DNA of 64,000 bases from Micrococcaceae bacterium (lineage in GTDB: Bacteria; Actinomycetota; Actinomycetes; Actinomycetales; Micrococcaceae), in NCBI GenBank assembly GCA_013393415.1, contig JABXHI010000073.1, positions 1 to 64,000 on the forward strand, read 5' to 3'. This document shows, in pieces, positions 9,392 to 18,595 of the stretch. A model generated the notes under the pieces. It was not told the origin of the DNA and did not search any database. It saw only the letters and a program-made list of their open reading frames with translations. The translations under genes were made by a program, and so were the position numbers. Each line of letters opens with the position of its first letter. Position 1 is the stretch's first letter.

Positions 9392-10803
9392 CGATGACTA
9401 CTCCGCTGGTCGAGCTGCGCGGGTTCACAGCCGTGGACCCGCGCACCGACCGGGTGCTCCTCGACGACATCAACCTCACGGTCATGCCGGGCGAACAAAT
9501 CCTGCTGCTCGGTGCATCTGGCGCGGGGAAATCCACCCTGCTCGATGCCATCCGCGGGGTCGTACCCCACTCGGTGCCGTTAGAAACCGCCGGTGCATGC
9601 TTGGTCGCAGGGGAACCGGTCCTCGCCAACACGGTCGCCGGGCTGAGTCGAACCGTCGGCAACGTGCCCCAAGATCCACACGCCAGCATCACCCTGCCAC
9701 TGGTCGAAGACGAAATCGCCCTGACACTTGAAAACCATGGGGTCGACCCCGATGAGATCGGCCAACGCGTCACCAACCTGCTGGACTCGGTCGATGCAGA
9801 CCACCTCCTACAGCAACGCACCGACACACTGTCGGGCGGATGGGTGCAACGCATCGCCACGGTCGCCGCGCTCGCAGCCCGACCACGAATCGTATTGGCC
9901 GATGAGCCGACCTCCATGCTCGATGGGGCAGGCGTTGCCTCGGTGATGCAAGTCCTCACCGAACTCACCGGTACCGAGGGTGCACTGATCCTGGTGGAAC
10001 ACCGCCTCGACGAGCTCGCCGACGGACCCGGTCTCCCAGAACGGGCCGTGGTCATCAATGAAGGTCACATCCAAGCAGATGGTCCAACACATCAGGTGCT
10101 GGCCGAACACGCCGACCAACTAGAAACCAATGGTGTGTGGACACCAGGCGTGCAGTTGCCACAGTTCGTACCGGCCGAAGAACCAGAGACAGAGGCATTG
10201 CTGAGTGCTCGCGGACTCACGGTGCGGCCCGCTCCGGGTACCGATCCAGTCGTCAACCACGTCGACCTCGACATCTATCCAGGTGAGCGCATCGCCGTGA
10301 TGGGTGCCAACGGGACAGGGAAAACCACACTGCTTATGGCGCTGGCCGGACTCCTTGAGTCCGACGGTACAATCGAGGGCTGCCGACCGGTCATGGTGTT
10401 TCAAAACCCCGAACATCAATTCCTCACCCACTCGGTTGACGACGAACTACGCTTCGGACTCGAACCCAACGCCAACACCGAAGCATCGATCACACAGCTC
10501 AGCCAAGCGTTCGGGCTCGACCACCTGGCAGAACTCAACCCCTTCAGACTCTCCGGCGGAGAAAAACGCAGACTATCCGTCGCCGCAGGGCTGCTCGCCG
10601 CCAGACACGGCAGCGACGCCACGGTGCTACTGGCCGATGAGCCAACATTCGGTCTGGACCGGGCTGCGACCACAACCATGCTCGAGCAACTGGCCGACTA
10701 CGCCGATGCCGGGGGAGCGGTCGCCATCATTACCCACGACCAACGCATTGCCGATGCCTGGGCCACGCGGGTTCTCACCGTGTCACAAGGAGCGTTGGTA
10801 TGA
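9388..10803 (+). CDS. ykoD: YkoD, double ABC ATPase of ECF transporter
   Basis: A 471-aa ATPase with two complete ABC cassettes in one chain. The first has Walker A GASGAGKSTLL and signature LSGGWVQR followed by ADEPTSMLD; the second has Walker A GANGTGKTTLL and signature LSGGEKRR followed by ADEPTFGLD. This is the fused A/A' subunit typical of YkoD, which powers the YkoE/YkoC membrane module on the cytoplasmic face. It overlaps both neighbours by 4 bases. The first signature has Trp where Gln/Glu is usual, a mild deviation. Confidence 0.92.
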   Translation: MTMTTPLVELRGFTAVDPRTDRVLLDDINLTVMPGEQILLLGASGAGKSTLLDAIRGVVPHSVPLETAGACLVAGEPVLANTVAGLSRTVGNVPQDPHASITLPLVEDEIALTLENHGVDPDEIGQRVTNLLDSVDADHLLQQRTDTLSGGWVQRIATVAALAARPRIVLADEPTSMLDGAGVASVMQVLTELTGTEGALILVEHRLDELADGPGLPERAVVINEGHIQADGPTHQVLAEHADQLETNGVWTPGVQLPQFVPAEEPETEALLSARGLTVRPAPGTDPVVNHVDLDIYPGERIAVMGANGTGKTTLLMALAGLLESDGTIEGCRPVMVFQNPEHQFLTHSVDDELRFGLEPNANTEASITQLSQAFGLDHLAELNPFRLSGGEKRRLSVAAGLLAARHGSDATVLLADEPTFGLDRAATTTMLEQLADYADAGGAVAIITHDQRIADAWATRVLTVSQGALV

Positions 10804-11543
10804 GCACCGTGACGATCGAGCATCCATCAACGCTGGTCGAACCCGGCGTGCTCACCCGGTGGAATCCGTCGGTGAAACTCATCAGTCTGTTCGTACTGTC
10901 GGTCTCGCTACTGTTCGTATGGGATCCTGTGCGCCCGGCACTGCTGTGGGTTGCACTCGTGGTCGTGGCGCTGACGATCGGCAACGTCCCACCCAAATGG
11001 TTGGCAATGGCGCATATACCATTCATCGGCTTTGGGCTCGGGCTGTTTCTGGTCAACGTGCTGGCCCGTGCCGACGACGGAGTACTGATCGGTGCCGCGC
11101 TCGCGGGCAGAACACTGGTCATTGGGGTGGCCTCGATCCTGTTTCTCACCTCGACCCCACCCGTTGAGCTGATGCGCTCACTCAATCAGAACCTGAAACT
11201 ACCAGCGTCGATTACCTTCGCCATCTTGGCCGGGTACCAACTGCTGCTGAGTCTGCCACGGGAATGGCACACCATCCGTGCGGCACAGCTCATGCGGACC
11301 GGTGGTGCCACACTGAACCGGCATGGGAAACCGAAGCTCAAGGTCAAAGAGGCCGGGCGGCTGGTCTTCACACTGTTGATCGGGGCACTTCGACGGTCGG
11401 AGCGGATCGCCACCTCACTGGAATCCAGAGGGTTCGGACTCAAACCGCGCAGTACCTACCGGCCGATCCGCGTGCACGCTTCCGACGTTGTGCTCGGGAT
11501 GCTCGTGTGCGCATTCTCGATCGCATACTGCTGGCCGTGGTAG
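10800..11543 (+). CDS. ykoC: YkoC, ECF transporter T component
   Basis: Transmembrane coupling subunit of 247 aa with N-terminal hydrophobic helices and the CbiQ/EcfT-type coupling region (ESRGFGLKPRSTYRP, with an Arg-Gly-Phe signature) that touches the ATPase. It is the last gene of the riboswitch-controlled ykoFEDC-like operon and starts by ATGA overlap with ykoD. No obvious hairpin terminator follows; the short repeats at 11564-11617 lie just downstream. Confidence 0.9.
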   Translation: MSTVTIEHPSTLVEPGVLTRWNPSVKLISLFVLSVSLLFVWDPVRPALLWVALVVVALTIGNVPPKWLAMAHIPFIGFGLGLFLVNVLARADDGVLIGAALAGRTLVIGVASILFLTSTPPVELMRSLNQNLKLPASITFAILAGYQLLLSLPREWHTIRAAQLMRTGGATLNRHGKPKLKVKEAGRLVFTLLIGALRRSERIATSLESRGFGLKPRSTYRPIRVHASDVVLGMLVCAFSIAYCWPW

Positions 11544-11563
11544 AGGCAGCAAATCGACGGTTT

Positions 11564-11617
11564 GCACGAATCCGATGACCTGTTTTGCATGAATTTTATT
11601 ACCCGTTCTGCATGAAT
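11564..11617 (+). repeat. Direct repeats GCAYGAAT, 23-bp period (cluster 1)
   Basis: Three copies of GCAYGAAT begin at 11564, 11587 and 11610, exactly 23 bases apart; most are preceded by TTT or TTCT. They lie in the ~210-base gap between the convergent ykoC and Fic genes. A second cluster with the same unit and period lies at 14436-14512. The rest of the gap shows no gene. Confidence 0.8.
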
Positions 11618-11753
11618 CCGTTTCATGGGCAAGACTGCTTTCCTATTATTAGGAATTAACGAGACATTGAAATGCCAAGTTGAGCGTTGACTAAGCTACA
11701 CCGGCACGAGGCGAGTGATGCATGCAATTATCACTAATGCTCTGGCTCTCGGT

Positions 11754-12380
11754 CTATTGTTCTACCGAGACTGTTTCGATAAAAGCAGCTAGTGCTTTGG
11801 GATCGCGATGCTGGTCATAAGCACGCAGCAGATCGATGTAATGGCGTTTATCTAGTTGCCAGTCATAAAGTTTGGGCTTCTCAGTCTCTTGTGTTGCAAG
11901 GAAAATGAGGTCTGCGTGCAGACGAGTTGAGCGGCCGTTGCCATCGACAAACGGATGAATTCGGACCTCTTCTGCGTGTGTAACAATGCCAAATTGTTGC
12001 GCGGTCCAATCGCCCGTGTGTTCCCATCTGTAACGAATTGTGTCGAGAGAGCCACGTAGTTCCATAGCAATTTGCTCGGGGGCTACACCGATATTTAGTT
12101 CACGTCGGCGAAATTTCCCTGCCCAGTCCCAAACCTGTCCGTATAGAAGGAAGTGCAGCTCGCGCAGGAAAAAGTCTGTTACCAATTCCTCGAGTTGAAT
12201 GTTGCCCTCCAGTACCGCACTGACCATTGTTTCAGTGATATCGTCTTGGATTTCCTGCTCTAGGTCGTACACGGCTGCTTTGGTAAGCGAGGGCTCGAGA
12301 AGATCGCGCGCGGCAGGGAGAAGTGCCGCCAACTCATCATTAGGTAGCGGAGTCTCACCGTAGCCGGGTGTGAGGTTCAT
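11754..12380 (-). CDS. Fic-family protein (class II, self-inhibited)
   Basis: Fic/Doc-family protein of 208 aa with the catalytic loop HPFVDGNGRSTR near residue 142. Fic enzymes transfer AMP or another nucleotide part to target proteins. The inhibitory motif [S/T]xxxE[G/N] is present within the same chain before the Fic core (Ser54-Ala-Val-Leu-Glu58-Gly59-Asn60), which fits the class II, auto-inhibited form. A 52-aa gene overlaps its start by 4 bases, and the pair resembles a toxin-antitoxin or effector/partner operon. It also resembles the mobile mystery protein B type of small Fic protein. Target unknown. Confidence 0.85.
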   Translation of the reverse strand: MNLTPGYGETPLPNDELAALLPAARDLLEPSLTKAAVYDLEQEIQDDITETMVSAVLEGNIQLEELVTDFFLRELHFLLYGQVWDWAGKFRRRELNIGVAPEQIAMELRGSLDTIRYRWEHTGDWTAQQFGIVTHAEEVRIHPFVDGNGRSTRLHADLIFLATQETEKPKLYDWQLDKRHYIDLLRAYDQHRDPKALAAFIETVSVEQ

Positions 12381-12535
12381 GACTTATTTTGGCGTCGCTC
12401 ACTGAGAAATTTTTCGACCCGTTGTGACCGTACAAAATTTGATGGTACGACCCGATTCTCCAACTTTGCGGACGCTTTGGTTGAACGTGAGGCTGCGCGT
12501 TTTATGGCTTGTTTATTTACTACTCGACGTTCCAT
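12377..12535 (-). CDS. 52-aa basic protein paired with Fic
   Basis: Small gene encoding 52 aa, beginning MERRVVNKQAIKRAASRS and ending FLSERRQNKS. It has a strong ribosome site (GGAGGTT, 6 bases before ATG) and its TGA overlaps the Fic ATG (ATGA), so translation is coupled. The product is very basic and has no TxxxE[G/N]-type inhibitory helix, so it is not a VbhA-like class I antitoxin by sequence; the inhibitory motif is inside the Fic protein. A DNA-binding autoregulator or an accessory like YhfG (the small protein encoded before fic in enterobacteria) is possible. I do not recognise the family. Confidence 0.7.
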   Translation of the reverse strand: MERRVVNKQAIKRAASRSTKASAKLENRVVPSNFVRSQRVEKFLSERRQNKS

Positions 12536-12652
12536 AACAGAACCTCCAATCGTCAGTGTCGAGTTCCATTCTAACGGCTGTACGGTCGGCAGATTTCTGC
12601 CGCCGCTGTGCTGCCACAGGGCCCGTTTCCAAGGAATTGTTTGGGACTCGGG

Positions 12653-14239
12653 TTACTCTTGAGGTTCGAAGGGTTTCTCATTCTTCGCAAACGCGCGGGC
12701 CCGAGCATACTCGTGCACATGCTCCAAGGTGTTCAGTTGATCATATGCCGTATCGATGAGATCCTCGAAGACCTGCTCGGAGACACCGAGTTCGTGTGCA
12801 TGGTCGCGCATCATCTTCCAACCGTGCAGTTTGGCAATGACGGCCGAAAGCATCAGTTCGGTCTCGAGCACCATTGCAGATGGGGAGCGCTCACCCGGTG
12901 GGCGACTATACGGTTTCAGCCTTGATGCCTTCTCGGTGGCCCAAGCTAAAGGCGCGGCGATGGTTGGGCGCGAGAATCCCTGCCGCCTGATGAGTTCTTC
13001 GAGGTAGGCGTGCTCGGCTCGAATACCGGTGGCTACCTGTGATAACTCGGGGTAGACGGGAGTCTCGATGAACGCCTCAGCCATCGCCTCAATGCGTTTG
13101 AGACCGGCGGTGGCTCCGGTCAAATGGTCGGCCATGTATTGGCGTAGCAGGTCGGTGTCGATCTGATTGCTTGGCCGGTGGCCCTCGGCGGGCAACTCCG
13201 CTTGATCTGAGGCTGCGGCCTTGCGAGTGCGCATGGGAGGTGAACCTTCGCCGACACCTGTACTCATGCCCTCAATTAGTTCTTTCAGCGCCTGAAAACC
13301 GCTGATCGTAGGTTCCCAGTCGAGCTCGCGCTTTGCCCGGCTGTTGTCCATGAGTGGCACACCGACGCCCATGTCGAACCAACCTTCATCCGTTGGTATG
13401 GCGCCAAGACGATGGGCAGCTTTGAGTAGTGGCCTCAGGGGAGCGGACGGCAAGGGCAGGTTCCGACGTCGACCAACAGCGCGACTGATCGCGGCAGCAT
13501 CCAAGACATCGTCGGCACAAATGTTGAATGGCCCTTGAGCGCCACGCAGGACCACTTCGGCATAGGCACGAGCCAAGTCCTTGGCATGAACTGCCTGGGC
13601 TCGTACGTTATTGGGCAGTGGCACAAACGGCGGCCGTACGTGCTTCAGGAGCTGTACGGGAGCGAATTTGCCGGCGAAGTAGCGTTGGATCTCCGAGCCA
13701 GCATCACTTTGGAACACCAACCCCGGGCGTAAGCGTGCCAGAGCAATCTCGGGGTGCTCGGCTTCAAACTCATCCATAACGCGCTCTTGGGCAGCTTTAT
13801 CCACGCTGTAGTGTGAGCCCTCGATACCGCCGGTAGGCCAAGATTCGTCGCGCAACTCGTTATCTGAGACCGGCGAGTAGGCTCCGACGGAAGATGCGAC
13901 GGCAATGCGCCCAACCCCGGCATCGGCGGCAGCTTCAAGCACATAACGGGTGCCGTCAACATTGACCCGCCGCAACAGCTCACGCTTAGTATTCGGCTGG
14001 ATCAGCCAGGCCAGGTGGATGACGGCGTCAGCACCTTCGAAGGTTTCGGCCAGGGTTGAGCGGGACTCCTCGAACTGGATATCGACGGTAGTCCACTCGG
14101 CATGCCGATACGGTTCAGCCTCCTGATCTGGGAGACGCCGGGACACCCCGAGGATTGAATCCACTTCGGGCCGGTCGATGAGTTCTTTGAGTACTGCTGT
14201 TCCAGTGTTTCCGGTAGCGCCTACCACGACAATACGCAT
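12653..14239 (-). CDS. SDR epimerase fused to a helical C-terminal domain
   Basis: Protein of 528 aa. Residues 1-340 form an extended SDR/NAD-dependent epimerase (start MRIVVVGATGNTGTAVL, glycine motif GATGNTG; active-site region SHYSVDKAAQE with YSVDK as YxxxK). After a charged linker at about 345-370, residues 375-528 form an alpha-helical domain (YMADHLTGATAGLKRIEAMA and later KLHGWKMMRDHAHELG) that I do not recognise; its helix pattern with spaced His/Glu could suit a four-helix bundle. ATG 14239 is the natural start and follows GGAGGGTGCCCT. Substrate unknown. Confidence 0.8.
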   Translation of the reverse strand: MRIVVVGATGNTGTAVLKELIDRPEVDSILGVSRRLPDQEAEPYRHAEWTTVDIQFEESRSTLAETFEGADAVIHLAWLIQPNTKRELLRRVNVDGTRYVLEAAADAGVGRIAVASSVGAYSPVSDNELRDESWPTGGIEGSHYSVDKAAQERVMDEFEAEHPEIALARLRPGLVFQSDAGSEIQRYFAGKFAPVQLLKHVRPPFVPLPNNVRAQAVHAKDLARAYAEVVLRGAQGPFNICADDVLDAAAISRAVGRRRNLPLPSAPLRPLLKAAHRLGAIPTDEGWFDMGVGVPLMDNSRAKRELDWEPTISGFQALKELIEGMSTGVGEGSPPMRTRKAAASDQAELPAEGHRPSNQIDTDLLRQYMADHLTGATAGLKRIEAMAEAFIETPVYPELSQVATGIRAEHAYLEELIRRQGFSRPTIAAPLAWATEKASRLKPYSRPPGERSPSAMVLETELMLSAVIAKLHGWKMMRDHAHELGVSEQVFEDLIDTAYDQLNTLEHVHEYARARAFAKNEKPFEPQE

Positions 14240-14407
14240 AGGGCACCCTCCTGACCAATGATGGTGGCAGTTGTCCTTCGTTCAAGTACAACACAGCAGA
14301 ATTTGGCCTACAAGAGTGGGTGCCCATCATCAGGCGGTCAGATGCCCCAACGAAATCACAGACAGGCCATCATCGCGGGACTCTATGATGGCCTCGAATT
14401 CTAAATA

Positions 14408-14512
14408 GCACGAAGTGACGCTAAATGTTCGGTTTGCATGAAATATATTCGACTGATTGCACGAATTATAAGTGACACTTTGCATGAATTTTAACTAACG
14501 TTCTGCACGAAT
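14408..14512 (+). repeat. Direct repeats GCAYGAAW, 23-bp period (cluster 2)
   Basis: Copies begin at 14436 (GCATGAAA), 14459 (GCACGAAT), 14482 (GCATGAAT) and 14505 (GCACGAAT), again exactly 23 bases apart, with a further GCACGAAG at 14408 spaced 28. They occupy the ~440-base gap between the divergent SDR-fusion and PAP2 genes. The arrangement resembles iterons or a multi-site operator. No other feature is seen in the gap. Confidence 0.8.
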
Positions 14513-14678
14513 AGTATCGGGTGCACAGGTTGTATCGACGGCGAAAGGTGCTTCCACTCACAGATTGCGCCCACAGCTAGCACAAAGTCTCGCATTCCCA
14601 ACTCGCACCATTAGAGTAAACAGGATAACGTCGGGCCACTTGGCCGACTATGCACCGTGTGAAAAATGTGAGGACATC

Positions 14679-15320
14679 TTGGGCAAGACACGACAGATCG
14701 TTGGACCGGTATTGATCTGGCTGCTGGTTGCAGCAGTGATCGGTGCACTCACAGATGTTCCACCGTGGAGCGCTGACCTGTTTGAGACCATGGCCGTTGA
14801 GCCATGGGTAGGTATCGGGCAGTTCTTGTCATCGGTCGTGATGATCGCCCTGATCTTGGTGTACCTGAGCATGCTGCTGAAAACCTGGATCGCCAAGGAC
14901 CACAAACCATTCATCCGACTCATATTCGGTGCAGTAGCCACGACGGTGGCCTACGGCGTGAACCTGTTGCTGAAGAGTGATTTTGGCATGATCCGCCCGT
15001 GCCATGATTTTGCTACCGGTGGCGCCTGTCCGGCAATTGATAACTTCTCGTATCCTTCAAACCACACGGTCATCGCCTTCGGTCTGGCCATGGGATTAGC
15101 GTTTGCTATCCCATGGCTGACCTACTTGGCGTTCCCGCTGGCCATCCTGGCGGGTGTCTCCCGTGTGATGGCCGGGCACCACTACCCACACGACATTGTG
15201 GTCGGAGCCGTGCTCGGCACGCTCGGGGTGCTCGGTGCGCTGTTGATGTTCGTGAAAGTTCAAGACAGCCTGGCTGAAAAACTCACGGAGTCCCGGCAGA
15301 AAACCCCGGAAAAAGCTTAG
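14679..15320 (+). CDS. PAP2-family membrane phosphatase
   Basis: Membrane phosphatase of 213 aa carrying the three PAP2 signatures: KSDFGMIRP (KxxxxxxRP), PSNH (PSGH-type) and SRVMAGHHYPHD (SRxxxxxHxxxD). Family members dephosphorylate lipid phosphates such as undecaprenyl pyrophosphate or phosphatidic acid outside the membrane. About five or six transmembrane segments are visible. The frame is open further upstream, but the TTG at 14679 has GAGG 6 bases before it and gives a normal N-terminus (MGKTRQIVGPVLIWLL). It ends overlapping the convergent SDR gene by 4 bases. Confidence 0.85.
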   Translation: MGKTRQIVGPVLIWLLVAAVIGALTDVPPWSADLFETMAVEPWVGIGQFLSSVVMIALILVYLSMLLKTWIAKDHKPFIRLIFGAVATTVAYGVNLLLKSDFGMIRPCHDFATGGACPAIDNFSYPSNHTVIAFGLAMGLAFAIPWLTYLAFPLAILAGVSRVMAGHHYPHDIVVGAVLGTLGVLGALLMFVKVQDSLAEKLTESRQKTPEKA

Positions 15321-16156
15321 GCTTCCTCGGCTGGGAAATCGGTGTTCAGACCAACGGATTCCCAATCCATGAGATCGTCGAGCTGCTGGTTCAAGTCCAC
15401 TTCGGCAACCTTGACCGCTTCCTTGCCCAAGATCAGACGCATTGGGGGGTTCTCTGCTTCGGCCAGCGTCAGAATGGCCTGTGCTGCACGAACCGGATCG
15501 CCTGGCTGGTTACCATCCATCGTGTCGGTTTCCTTGCGACGACGACCAGCAGTATCAGCGTATGCCGCAATAGGCTCCGCCGACTGGTGCAGCGACCGGC
15601 CAGCAAAGTCGGTGCGGAACGGTCCCGGCTGCACAATCGCCACCCGGATGCCGTGTGGCTCAACTTCCTGGCGCAGTGACTCGGATGTCGATTCCAGGGC
15701 CGCCTTGGTCGCCGTGTAGAAGCCAGAACCCGCTGAAGAACGCTGGGCACCAATCGAGGAAATGTTGATGATCATGCCGTTGCCACGCTGACGCATGGAC
15801 GGCAGCACAGCGTTGATCATGGCCACCGCACCGTAGTAGTTGGTCTCAAACATTTGTTTGATTTCGTCCATCTCGCCTTCTTCAACGGCGGCACGGTACC
15901 CATAGCCAGCGTTGTTGACGAGCACATCGACGCCACCGAAGCGTTCTTCGGCAGCATCAACCGCTGAGGCGATCTGATCGCCATACTGCACATCCAGCGG
16001 CAACGAGAGTGCGGTGTCTGGGTAGGCATCGGCAAGCTCGGCGAGTGTGTCAGAATTGCGTGCGGTAATGACTGCATTGTGGCCAGCCTCTAGTACACGC
16101 TGTGCGAGTGCACGTCCTAGTCCGGTGGAGCATCCGGTAATGAGCCAAGTTGCCAT
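15317..16156 (-). CDS. SDR family oxidoreductase
   Basis: Classical short-chain dehydrogenase of 279 aa: cofactor motif TGCSTGLGRALA, NNAGYGY, and catalytic YTATK (YxxxK). The N-terminus MATWLITGCSTGLG is typical of this family, so ATG 16156 with GGAAGG 8 bases upstream is preferred over ATG 16171, which overlaps the stop of the preceding gene (TAATG). The position directly after the FMN dehydrogenase gene suggests one operon. Substrate unknown. Confidence 0.87.
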   Translation of the reverse strand: MATWLITGCSTGLGRALAQRVLEAGHNAVITARNSDTLAELADAYPDTALSLPLDVQYGDQIASAVDAAEERFGGVDVLVNNAGYGYRAAVEEGEMDEIKQMFETNYYGAVAMINAVLPSMRQRGNGMIINISSIGAQRSSAGSGFYTATKAALESTSESLRQEVEPHGIRVAIVQPGPFRTDFAGRSLHQSAEPIAAYADTAGRRRKETDTMDGNQPGDPVRAAQAILTLAEAENPPMRLILGKEAVKVAEVDLNQQLDDLMDWESVGLNTDFPAEEA

Positions 16157-16170
16157 GGTAGAACCTTCCA

Positions 16171-17427
16171 TTAGGCGTTCGTTCGAGTGTTGTCTGCGCG
16201 TGGTGCAAGACGGGCCAGCTGGGTGACGTGGCTTGGATTCAGCTCGTCAATACTGCTTGTCCCGAGGAGTCCCATAGTGCGCAGTATTTCAGACTCCATG
16301 ATCTCAATCATCTTGTCCACCCCGGCACGCCCGCCAGCCATCAAACCGTATAGCCATGCACGGCCAACCAGCACAAAATCAGCGCCCAACGCGTGCGCTG
16401 CAACAACATCTGCGCCGTTCATCACACCGGTGTCGACCATGATCGTGGTCTGGTCACCCAGTTCGCGTGCGACCTCGGGCAGCAGGTGGAAGGGGACTGG
16501 TGCCCGGTCGAGTTGTCGTCCGCCGTGGTTTGATAACACGATGCCATCGGCACCAGCGTCGACCATGCGTTGCGCATCGGCCAGAGTCTGGACACCTTTG
16601 ACGACGATATTGCCGGGCCACATGTCACGAATGATCTGCAGATCTTCCGGGGAAATCGTTGGGTCGAAGGTTTGGCCAATCAAATCGGCGACAGTGCCAC
16701 TGGTATTGGATAGTGACGCGAATTCTAGCTGGGGTGTGGTCAAGAAATTGAACCACCAGGCGGGCCGGGGGATAGCATCGAGAATCGTCTTCGCGGTCAA
16801 CTGCGGTGGGATAGAAAATCCATTGCGGGTATCGCGCATCCGGTTGCCAGCAATCGGCGTATCCACTGTGAAATACAAGGTATCGAAACCCGCTGCAGCT
16901 GCTCGTTCGACCAGGCTGTAGGATTTCTCGCGATCTGCCATCACATAGAGCTGGAACCAATTCCGTCCGTTAGGGTTGACGGATTTCACCTCTTCAATGG
17001 ACACCGTGCCCAGTGTGGAGAGACTAAACGGAATACCAGCGACGCCCGCGGCCCCAGCACCCGCAATTTCACCTTCGGTCTGCATCATCCGGGCGAAACC
17101 GGTGGGAGCGAAACCAAATGGTAGCGCGCTGGGGCCGCCCAGGATCTCCACCGAGGTATCGATCTCGGCGGCGGGCCGCAGGGTCTCGGGGTGGAATTCA
17201 ATGTCTTCAAATGCTTGGCGAGCCCGCGCAAGGGAGATCTCAAATTCTGCGGCACCGTCGGTATAGTCAAACGGTCCCTTGGGTGTGCGACGTTTCGCGA
17301 TCTTGCGAAGGTCGTAGACAGTCAGAGCCTTGTCCAGCCGTCGCTTTGTTGGATCGAGTTCGGGCTTCTTGAACTGCAACAGCTCACGAAGTTCACTCGG
17401 TTTCGGTAATTGCCGATTGATAGACAT
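16171..17427 (-). CDS. FMN-dependent alpha-hydroxy-acid dehydrogenase (LldD-like)
   Basis: Protein of 418 aa of the L-lactate/glycolate/mandelate dehydrogenase family, which oxidises 2-hydroxy acids with FMN and passes electrons to quinone or oxygen. The FMN/active-site signature SNHGGRQLD with catalytic His, [10 protein letters not shown] (catalytic Lys region) and GRAWLYGL near the C-terminus are present. It is divergent from the aldo/keto reductase gene, with ~155 bases between, and followed without a gap by the SDR gene. L-lactate is the commonest substrate but is not proven. Confidence 0.88.
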   Translation of the reverse strand: MSINRQLPKPSELRELLQFKKPELDPTKRRLDKALTVYDLRKIAKRRTPKGPFDYTDGAAEFEISLARARQAFEDIEFHPETLRPAAEIDTSVEILGGPSALPFGFAPTGFARMMQTEGEIAGAGAAGVAGIPFSLSTLGTVSIEEVKSVNPNGRNWFQLYVMADREKSYSLVERAAAAGFDTLYFTVDTPIAGNRMRDTRNGFSIPPQLTAKTILDAIPRPAWWFNFLTTPQLEFASLSNTSGTVADLIGQTFDPTISPEDLQIIRDMWPGNIVVKGVQTLADAQRMVDAGADGIVLSNHGGRQLDRAPVPFHLLPEVARELGDQTTIMVDTGVMNGADVVAAHALGADFVLVGRAWLYGLMAGGRAGVDKMIEIMESEILRTMGLLGTSSIDELNPSHVTQLARLAPRADNTRTNA

Positions 17428-17583
17428 GCCAATTGACCCCTTTGCTCTTGAACGTGTAGTTCAGCTTAAGGCCGCAGACCGGTTTTCGGAAACTGGTGAG
17501 ATCCATCACCCAAGAGCATTGCGATTCCAGTTAGCCTGGGGGACAACTGGTACTTGCCAGATATTTCGACGAAAGGATTCCTT

Positions 17584-18528
17584 ATGGCTGATAGACAACT
17601 TATGAATCCAGAGCTGCCACTGGTGCTGGGAGGCAACACCTTTGGGTGGACCTCAAATGAGGAAGAGACGTTTGCGGTACTCGACGCATTCCTAGAGGCT
17701 GGCGGCTCACACGTAGATACCGCTGATCAGTACTCGTTCTGGGCGCCCGGTAATGAGGGCGGCGAATCTGAAACAGTGCTCGGCAAATATCTGGCAGCAC
17801 GCCGAAACCGAGATGACATCTTCTTGGCCACTAAAGTCGGCGGTTGGGATCAACGGCCCGGACTGTCCGAAGAAAACGTTAAAGCAGCCGTCGACGACTC
17901 CCTAACCCGGCTGCAAACGGATTATATTGATCTCTACTACGCGCACTACGATGACGAATCACAGTCCGCCCAACAGCTGGCTCAGACATTCCACGATCTG
18001 GTTGAAGACCGCAAAATCCGCCACATTGCGATGTCGAACTTCACCCCGCAGCGTCAGGCCGCCTGGATTGCGGCAGCCAAAGAAGCAGGTCTTACTGTTC
18101 CCAGTGCCATCCAACCCAACTACTCGCTGGCACACCGTAGCGATTACGAAGGACCACAAGGCTTTGGTGCATTAGCAGAGCAGCATCAGCTCGCAGTCTT
18201 CCCGTATGCTTCACTCGCATCAGGGCTGCTGACGGGCAAGTACCGCAAACTTGCAGACTTTGAAGGCGTGCCCCGTGAAGGCATGCTCGAGAAGTTTGCT
18301 GACCAGACCGGTCTCGATCTCGTGGACGGCCTGGTTCAAGTAGCCGACGAAGTAGGAGCCGAGCCGGCAGCGGTGGCCCTGAAATGGTTGCTAGTCAAAG
18401 GGGTGACTGCGCCGATCGCCTCAGCACGGACACCAGAACAGCTCAAACCGCTCATTGCCGCTCCGAACGTCGAGCTGTCCGAGGACCACATCGCCCACCT
18501 CGATAAGGCATCAGAAGCCTACCTCTAA
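17584..18528 (+). CDS. Aldo/keto reductase
   Basis: NADPH-dependent aldo/keto reductase of 314 aa. The start MADRQLMNPELP at 17584 follows GAAAGGA. The family signatures are visible: HVDTADQYSF (catalytic Asp and Tyr), ATKVGG (Lys), DLYYAHYDD (His) and the cofactor region SARTPEQL. These enzymes reduce carbonyl compounds or oxidise sugars; the natural substrate is not clear. A strong hairpin terminator follows at 18545. Confidence 0.9.
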   Translation: MADRQLMNPELPLVLGGNTFGWTSNEEETFAVLDAFLEAGGSHVDTADQYSFWAPGNEGGESETVLGKYLAARRNRDDIFLATKVGGWDQRPGLSEENVKAAVDDSLTRLQTDYIDLYYAHYDDESQSAQQLAQTFHDLVEDRKIRHIAMSNFTPQRQAAWIAAAKEAGLTVPSAIQPNYSLAHRSDYEGPQGFGALAEQHQLAVFPYASLASGLLTGKYRKLADFEGVPREGMLEKFADQTGLDLVDGLVQVADEVGAEPAAVALKWLLVKGVTAPIASARTPEQLKPLIAAPNVELSEDHIAHLDKASEAYL

Positions 18529-18544
18529 AGAAGACAACAAAAAG

Positions 18545-18580
18545 TATGGGCCTGGAGCATTCTTCAGGCCCATATTTATT
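18545..18580 (+). terminator. Hairpin terminator, possibly bidirectional
   Basis: TATGGGCCTG (18545-18554) pairs perfectly with CAGGCCCATA (18565-18574) and is followed by T-rich sequence. It lies between the aldo/keto reductase gene and the convergent acidic-protein gene, so it may serve both. Confidence 0.85.
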
Positions 18581-18595
18581 GGTATCTACGCAGCG

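Noticed and set aside
8817-9731. Long plus-strand frame across ykoE/ykoD
   Set aside because: Ser/Arg/Pro-rich shadow of the true frames, which show full family motifs.
11564-14512. CRISPR array
   Set aside because: The repeat units are only 8 bp with 15-bp variable gaps, three or four per cluster, and no cas genes are present.
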